Shown here piece after piece: positions 5,437 through 10,200 of a DNA stretch of 10,200 bases. The stretch comes from JAPLFM01 sp964650885 (lineage in GTDB: Bacteria; Bacteroidota; Ignavibacteria; Kapaibacteriales; UBA2268): contig CAZYXG010000064.1 in the NCBI GenBank assembly GCA_964650885.1, forward strand, positions 1 to 10,200, read 5' to 3'. The position numbers and the translations under genes were made by a program. Within the stretch, counting starts at the first letter, position 1; each line of letters begins with the position of its first letter. The notes below the pieces were generated by a model, which ran no database searches, was not told the DNA's origin, and was given only the letters and a program-made list of their open reading frames with translations.

Positions 5437-7347
5437 ATGAAATTTAGTTTTCTCTTATTGTTTGCTATTACTTTGCTTATATCATATGCTGATAATGAGC
5501 TTTTGGCCAATGATAATTTCGAGAATATTAACAAACTAATCAAACAAGCTGCTGATATTAATTCTTCAAACCACCAAAGAGCATTGCAAATTTGCGATTC
5601 TATATTAGCACTCTGTAAAAAGTATAACTATCCGATTGGCGAAGCAAGAACTACCCGAATAAAAGGCCTTTCAATGTTTTACGCAGTTGATTATCCCAAG
5701 TCCTTAGAACTATTTTTAGCAAGTAAGGATAAATTCGAAAAACTAAAAGATACAATTGGAATAACTCAAGCAAACAACAATATTGCAATAGTTTATTCCT
5801 ATTTAAATTTATTCGAAAAAGCTATGCTGCAACACAAGCAGAATTTGACTCTAAGAGAAAAGATTAAAGATTACGAAGGAATTGCTACCACTTTAAATAA
5901 TATTGGAGTGGAATTTAGAGGACAAAAACAATATGATTCTGCATATTATTACTATAAAAAAGCATTGGCAATAGAGCTTAAATCGAAAGATTCGATAACG
6001 ATAAGCCGTTACTATAATAATATTGGTCTTGCCTATTTGGATATGAAATACTTAGATTCAGCTAAAGCATATATTGATAAATCATTGGCAATAAGATTAA
6101 AAATAAATGAGTTGCAAGGAATTAAAAATAGCTATCAGGCACTTGGTAATTATTATTTTGTTAAAGAAATATATACCGAAGCAAGAAAATATCAAGAAAT
6201 TAGTATGAACTATGCGACAAAAATTGGAATAGTCTATGAAATTGAGTCTATTAGTAAAGATTTAGCACAAACTTATGAAAAGTTAAAAATGTTTGATTTA
6301 GCTTATAAATATTCTGTTTTAAATAGAAAAATGCAAGATAGTTTAAATTATACTGAATCAAGTAGAAAGATTACTAAAATTGAATTAGAAAGAGCTTATG
6401 CAATCGAAAAAAGACTTAGTGAATTAGAAACAGAAAGTAATATACAAAAAGAAAGAACAGATAAACAACAATTAATGTATTTCATAACTGGACTAATAAT
6501 TATTCTGTTAATCACTATTTATAGTATTCAGAAAATTAGGAAAAACAACAAGTTGCTTCTTGAAAAACAAACCGAAATAATTAATCAAAAGGAAGAAATA
6601 ACTATACAAAGAAATTCAATTATTTTACAGAATATGGAGTTAGAAAGAATTAATTTAGAAAAGGACAAATTCTTTTCTATTATTGCACACGACCTAAGAA
6701 GTCCATTCTCTGGATTCCTTGGTATTGCTAATTTGCTAGTGAAAAACAACAATGATAATAACAAAGAAGAAGTATTTGAATTAAGCAAGTTGTTGAAAGA
6801 TTCAGCAGAGAATTTATATAAATTATTAGAGAATTTATTAGAATGGTCAAAAATAAAAGGCGGATTAATTGATTATAAACCAGAAATATGTTTAATAGAT
6901 ATAGTAATATTCGAGAATTTGCAGATACATTCTGAAATAGCAAAGCAAAAAGAAATTGATCTTAAAAGCTATATGGATGAAGGAATGGCAGTAATTTACG
7001 ATTTGAGAATGTTGAATAGCATAATAAGAAATCTACTTTCAAATGCAATTAAATTCACAAGGAGAGGCGGCAAAATTGAAATTAGAGCAAAAAAAATAGA
7101 CAGCAAAAAAGCAATTATCTCTATAATAGATAATGGAATAGGAATGGACGAAATCACTAAAGATTTACTTTTTAGAATAGATAAAAAGTTGGCAACATTA
7201 GGAACGGAAAATGAACCTAGCACAGGATTGGGGTTGCTCTTAGTGAAAGAATTTGTCGAGAAAAATAATGGTGAAATCTGGGTAGAAAGTGATAAAGAAA
7301 AAGGTACTAGTATATCATTTTCATTAGAATTAAAAAATGATGTTTGA
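5437..7347 (+). CDS. TPR-containing membrane sensor histidine kinase
   Basis: This protein has 636 residues. Residues 1-18 form a hydrophobic signal-like segment, followed by an extracytoplasmic region of tetratricopeptide-type repeats at about 30-300. Clear repeat phrases are ATTLNNIGVEF (150-160), YYNNIGLAYLDMKYLDSAKAY (about 192-212) and YQALGNYYFVKEIYTEARKY. A coiled coil runs at about 310-345, one membrane span at about 347-362, and a second coiled coil at about 368-408. The HisKA domain has the phospho-accepting H418 in SIIAHDLRSPF. The ATPase domain shows the N box (RNLLSNAIKF, N536), G1 box (DNGIGM, D565), F box (LLFRI, about 577-581) and G2 box (STGLGLLLVKEF, 595-606), so it looks active. 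No receiver domain or response regulator gene is adjacent, so its partner lies elsewhere. It ends 18 bases from the facing deacetylase gene. Confidence 0.92.
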   Translation: MKFSFLLLFAITLLISYADNELLANDNFENINKLIKQAADINSSNHQRALQICDSILALCKKYNYPIGEARTTRIKGLSMFYAVDYPKSLELFLASKDKFEKLKDTIGITQANNNIAIVYSYLNLFEKAMLQHKQNLTLREKIKDYEGIATTLNNIGVEFRGQKQYDSAYYYYKKALAIELKSKDSITISRYYNNIGLAYLDMKYLDSAKAYIDKSLAIRLKINELQGIKNSYQALGNYYFVKEIYTEARKYQEISMNYATKIGIVYEIESISKDLAQTYEKLKMFDLAYKYSVLNRKMQDSLNYTESSRKITKIELERAYAIEKRLSELETESNIQKERTDKQQLMYFITGLIIILLITIYSIQKIRKNNKLLLEKQTEIINQKEEITIQRNSIILQNMELERINLEKDKFFSIIAHDLRSPFSGFLGIANLLVKNNNDNNKEEVFELSKLLKDSAENLYKLLENLLEWSKIKGGLIDYKPEICLIDIVIFENLQIHSEIAKQKEIDLKSYMDEGMAVIYDLRMLNSIIRNLLSNAIKFTRRGGKIEIRAKKIDSKKAIISIIDNGIGMDEITKDLLFRIDKKLATLGTENEPSTGLGLLLVKEFVEKNNGEIWVESDKEKGTSISFSLELKNDV

Positions 7348-7365
7348 AATTGAAAATAAGTAAAC

Positions 7366-8490
7366 TCAATTAAACAAATCTTTAACTACTTCACTAAAGG
7401 TTTTGTATTCAATATTATAGGTAAGTTTAGCGTTTAATTCTTCTAATATCCAACGTAGATTCTCGTTTGTGTGAGCATCTTTAATGTGTCCCGAAGCTAC
7501 AATTGGAAGATATGGCATATTTTTAGCTTCAGCTTCTTTACTAAATTTAACAATTGCATCTGTAATGAACTTCACAAAAACAGGTGCTGGAAGATAGTCA
7601 TAATCTAGTTGTACAGATTGCTTGGAATAAAGTGCGTTTTTATAGAATTGAAAATCTTTATTTTGCTTTTGTTTGTAAGGTCTTCTGCTACGTGGGTAAC
7701 GTATTTCTTTTACTCTATCTCGATCGGCTATCCAATCAAGATGTTTTTGTTCCAGATCAATTCCATATTTCAATTTATAGAATAGTTTAGGACTATATTT
7801 TTTTAGTGCAGGCGATTCATCTTCAAAAGTAGAATAAATTGGAAATTCAAAAATCCCACTTTCTCCTTGTAGTGCAACATTACTTAAATCAACTTCCCAT
7901 GGGAACAATTCCGATGGTGCTTTGCTAAAATCAAATTGATTATCTAGTTTCAAATGTTTTGTTACCGAGGAGTCAAGATAAATACCAAGACTTTTTAATA
8001 TAGGCATTACATTGCGAGATGGCTCAATTTGGTAAGCCCCAGCACGAAATGCAATTATATTATGATTAATACTATTTTTACTAGCTAAATTCTCAATATA
8101 ATGTTTGCCTTTTTGAAGCCATTCAAAAATTTGCTCAGGGTGCAATTTGCCAATACTCCAGTTCTGTGGATCTAAATACCATTCATTATTATGAAAATTG
8201 GCGTTAATCCATTGCGGGTGGAAATGTAGCTGAGAATCATGTCCTTTTTGTAAAGCAGCTATAAGAACTTTATCCCATTCGTCTGCAAGTTTACCAAGTT
8301 TAGGTTCAATTGTTTCATAGTTGCGGAAAAAGATTTGCTGAGCAAACTCAGTCATAAAAGTCATTTTTGCATTGTATTTTTCCAATATGTTGAGCAAATC
8401 GTAAGTGGGATTGATTTGAATATTCATCAAATCACCACTGCCATCTCCAAAAAGCTCCCAATCATTTGTAAGTATTAATACAACTTTCAT
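7366..8490 (-). CDS. Polysaccharide deacetylase-like (NodB-type) protein
   Basis: This protein is 374 residues from ATG 8488-8490, which opens with the first beta strand MKVVLILTNDWELFGDG. The frame stays open to 8607, but that extension would overlap the upstream gene by 116 bases and adds no fold. NodB-like marks are the TNDWE strand with D10, a histidine cluster at residues 84-92 (HDSQLHFHP), and AFRAGAYQ at 147-154, which resembles the conserved RxGxY motif. Deacetylases of this fold remove acetyl groups from N-acetyl sugars using a metal ion. There is no signal peptide, so it is probably cytoplasmic and acts on a precursor or lipid-linked sugar. It follows the sugar amidotransferase gene by one base and is surely co-transcribed with it. 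The exact substrate is unknown. Confidence 0.78.
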   Translation of the reverse strand: MKVVLILTNDWELFGDGSGDLMNIQINPTYDLLNILEKYNAKMTFMTEFAQQIFFRNYETIEPKLGKLADEWDKVLIAALQKGHDSQLHFHPQWINANFHNNEWYLDPQNWSIGKLHPEQIFEWLQKGKHYIENLASKNSINHNIIAFRAGAYQIEPSRNVMPILKSLGIYLDSSVTKHLKLDNQFDFSKAPSELFPWEVDLSNVALQGESGIFEFPIYSTFEDESPALKKYSPKLFYKLKYGIDLEQKHLDWIADRDRVKEIRYPRSRRPYKQKQNKDFQFYKNALYSKQSVQLDYDYLPAPVFVKFITDAIVKFSKEAEAKNMPYLPIVASGHIKDAHTNENLRWILEELNAKLTYNIEYKTFSEVVKDLFN

Positions 8491-8491
8491 A

Positions 8492-10200
8492 CTATTCTGG
8501 TTGGTATAGTTTAGGAATGTTGTTAATAGTCTTAATCGCCGATTCCATATCAATACCAATCGTATCGAAATACCATTTGATTGAATCATAGCGTGGTGAG
8601 TTGTCACGCAAAGCCAGTCTTAAACCTTCTTCTCGAGTAATCATTCCTTCACGAATTTGGTTGGATCGGAAAGTATCATTCTCGGTAAATCCAGCCACAG
8701 TTAGATAGATATAATTATAGAATGCGGCTGTGCCATCGCCAATACGCCAAGTGGACATCGTATCAGGGGAAGTTTCCCAATTATATTCATTTATAATAGT
8801 ATCTTCAATTGTTTTTTCGTCCCAAGCAATATAATCGAATAGTTCAANNNNNNNNNNNNNNNNNNNNNNNNNNNNNNNNNNNNNNNNNNNNNNNNNNNNN
8901 NNNNNNNNNNNNNNNNNNNNNNNNNNNNNNNNNNNNNNNNNNNNNNNTTCAAATCTGCTGAAACTAATATATTCTCCACTCCTAATTTACCACAAATACG
9001 TGCAATATTCCGTCGAGCTAAATCTGTAACCATACCCCAATCATATGTATAAGTTATAGGTTTTAAACCCAATTCTTTTACCATGTAATGCATTCCATAA
9101 CTGCTATCTCGTCCTCCACTAAATGCTATTAAACAATCAGGTTTATTTTTTGTATTTTTATACTTATCGACAATTATTTGTAATTCGTTTTCTCTATTCC
9201 CTTGATTTTTCTTCACATAGTTTTTACAGATAACACAAACTCCTGCACTGTCGAAACTTATAAATGGGAATGTGTGTGGGAGCAAACACTTAGTGCATCG
9301 CTTAATGCTATTCGCTGTTTTTAAATCGTAATTCAATAATCCAGAAAAATCTTTAGAAACAATATTTATTACTTTGTCAGAAAAATTAGAATAATCTTTA
9401 ATTGGAATTGCAGTTTCTGTTTTGTGGTATCTATAATTTAAATTATAAATATTCAAATCAAAGAAATGCGAAGTAAAATTTGTGTTGTCAATAATATAGC
9501 CAGTAAGAGGTTTCACCCATTCGATATTCTGATTACTATATTGGCTATGTTTTTTAATATATTCAGAAAGAATGTATTTTTCTGAGGCAAAAACTACTGA
9601 TTGCTTTTGATTATCGAAACAAAGATAAAGTGAGCCATTATTAGTGGTAATGATAAAATTATTAGAATCATTTGTGGCAATGGCTAAAGAGGCAGTACCT
9701 TCCATGGATTCGAATAAATTCTTCAATGCTAAAACTAAGTCATCATTTGTATTTAAGTTTTTTCTAATTAACGATAATATAATTTCTGTATCAATTTCAA
9801 ATTCTCTTTTTATATCCACATTATCGTAGAAAAGTAAATCTACATTTGTACAAATACCATTATGAATAGCCACCAATCCATCTTTGACAACTGGTTGATT
9901 ATTATAATTAAGTTCAGCACTTCCATTAGTTACTAAGCGAGAATGCCCAAAAATAGAAATAGGTGAAGTGATATTTGATTTATTTGGAAGAGAATCCGAA
10001 TAGAAATTATTGAATTGTGATTTTTTCAGCATTTCACTTGCTGTAACTTTGTCTTTATAAACATTGAGCTTGCCATCATATTTAATAGCGAGTCCAGCGG
10101 CTTCTTTTCCTCTTGCTTCCGAGAGTATGAATAAGTCTGTAACTTGTTTTAGCAATTCATCTTTGCTTATATCTAAATTACTACTAACAATTCCAAAAAT
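8492..10200 (-). CDS. Class II glutamine amidotransferase fused to N-acetyl-sugar amidotransferase-like PP-loop domain, 5'-partial and gap-interrupted
   Basis: Reading in from 10200, the visible protein begins IFGIVSSN. This fits MCGIFGIV, so only about three codons, including the catalytic Cys2, lie outside the window. The class II amidotransferase domain shows GHSRLVTNG at visible residues 85-93, HNG at 113-115, D137 in EIDTEI and GTAS at 168-171. It should release ammonia from glutamine. The second domain has two CxxC pairs (C302/C305 and C322/C325), likely a zinc site, then the ATP pyrophosphatase loop SGGRDSS at 361-367, as in WbpG/PseA-type sugar amidotransferases. After the 100-N gap the frame resumes with LFDYIAWDEK at 8842-8813 and runs 117 residues to the TAG at 8492, including WRIGDGTAAFYNY and EGMITREEGLRLAL. 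The apparent frame change is a gap artefact, not a frameshift. A role in amide/amidino sugar synthesis for surface polysaccharide is inferred. Confidence 0.82.
8848..8947. other. Assembly gap (100 N)
   Basis: Exactly 100 undetermined bases lie inside the amidotransferase gene. A round length of 100 is a scaffolder's placeholder, so the real distance is unknown and the reading frame cannot be carried across it. By comparison with the usual size of the PP-loop domain family (about 340-380 residues), I expect roughly 300-400 real bases to be missing. Confidence 0.9.

Noticed and set aside
8491..8607. Longer deacetylase starting at 8607
   Set aside because: The extension overlaps the upstream gene's coding end and has no similarity to the fold; ATG 8490 begins exactly at the first beta strand.
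8492..8758. Separate 88-residue hypothetical gene
   Set aside because: The frame stays open upstream to the N gap with family-like sequence, so it is the C-terminus of the amidotransferase, not its own gene.
8791..8847. True C-terminus of the amidotransferase in the other frame, or a frameshift pseudogene
   Set aside because: The 100-N placeholder sets the frame arbitrarily; the other frame gives coherent family-like sequence, so no mutation need be assumed.
1..10200. CRISPR array, insertion sequence, prophage or toxin-antitoxin pair
   Set aside because: No regularly spaced repeats, transposase or integrase motifs, terminal inverted repeats or paired small genes were seen.

Overview
The window is AT-rich (roughly one third G+C by eye). 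It reads as one scaffold of an environmental or genome-binned bacterium from the Bacteroidota side of the tree (Bacteroidota, Ignavibacteriota/Kapabacteria or relatives). Three things support this: a lectin-like secreted protein with a type A type IX secretion (T9SS) C-terminal domain; promoter-like TAnnTTTG boxes, one paired with a TTTG box 19 bases away as in Bacteroidota; and genes typical of the group (TPR sensor kinase, MiaE-like hydroxylase, DIM6-type flavoprotein). A block of exactly 100 N at 8848-8947 marks an assembly gap. I see no mobile element, CRISPR array or rRNA.

Layout. Positions 1-668 (+) hold the 3' part of a secreted L-type lectin protein. Facing it, and sharing its TTAA stop, is a tightly packed minus-strand operon read from 3054 down to 665: a flavin-reductase-like protein, an AlkA-type 3-methyladenine DNA glycosylase and a TauE/SafE-type membrane transporter. 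Positions 3345-3654 hold two minus-strand tRNA genes, Val(UAC) then Leu(CAA), each followed by a clear intrinsic terminator, with a Bacteroidota-type promoter upstream of tRNA-Val. Diverging from them is miaE (3709-4293, +), whose family hydroxylates the modified A37 of tRNAs reading U-starting codons; tRNA-Leu(CAA) is such a tRNA. A gene-free stretch of about 490 bases follows, then an ECF sigma factor (4785-5336) with a strong Shine-Dalgarno and terminator, then a large TPR sensor histidine kinase (5437-7347).

The right end (7366-10200, minus strand) looks like the edge of a surface-polysaccharide cluster. A large gene, just short of its start codon at the window edge, joins a class II glutamine amidotransferase domain to a zinc-finger/PP-loop domain of the N-acetyl-sugar amidotransferase (WbpG/PseA-like) type. 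One base downstream lies a NodB-like polysaccharide deacetylase. The large gene appears as two open reading frames only because the N block interrupts it. The likely joint role is making an amidino/acetamidino- or amide-modified sugar for O-antigen, capsule or exopolysaccharide.

The most interesting item is this fusion of a self-contained ammonia source to a sugar amidotransferase that elsewhere depends on separate HisH/HisF-like partners. Next is miaE placed head-to-head with a predicted substrate tRNA.
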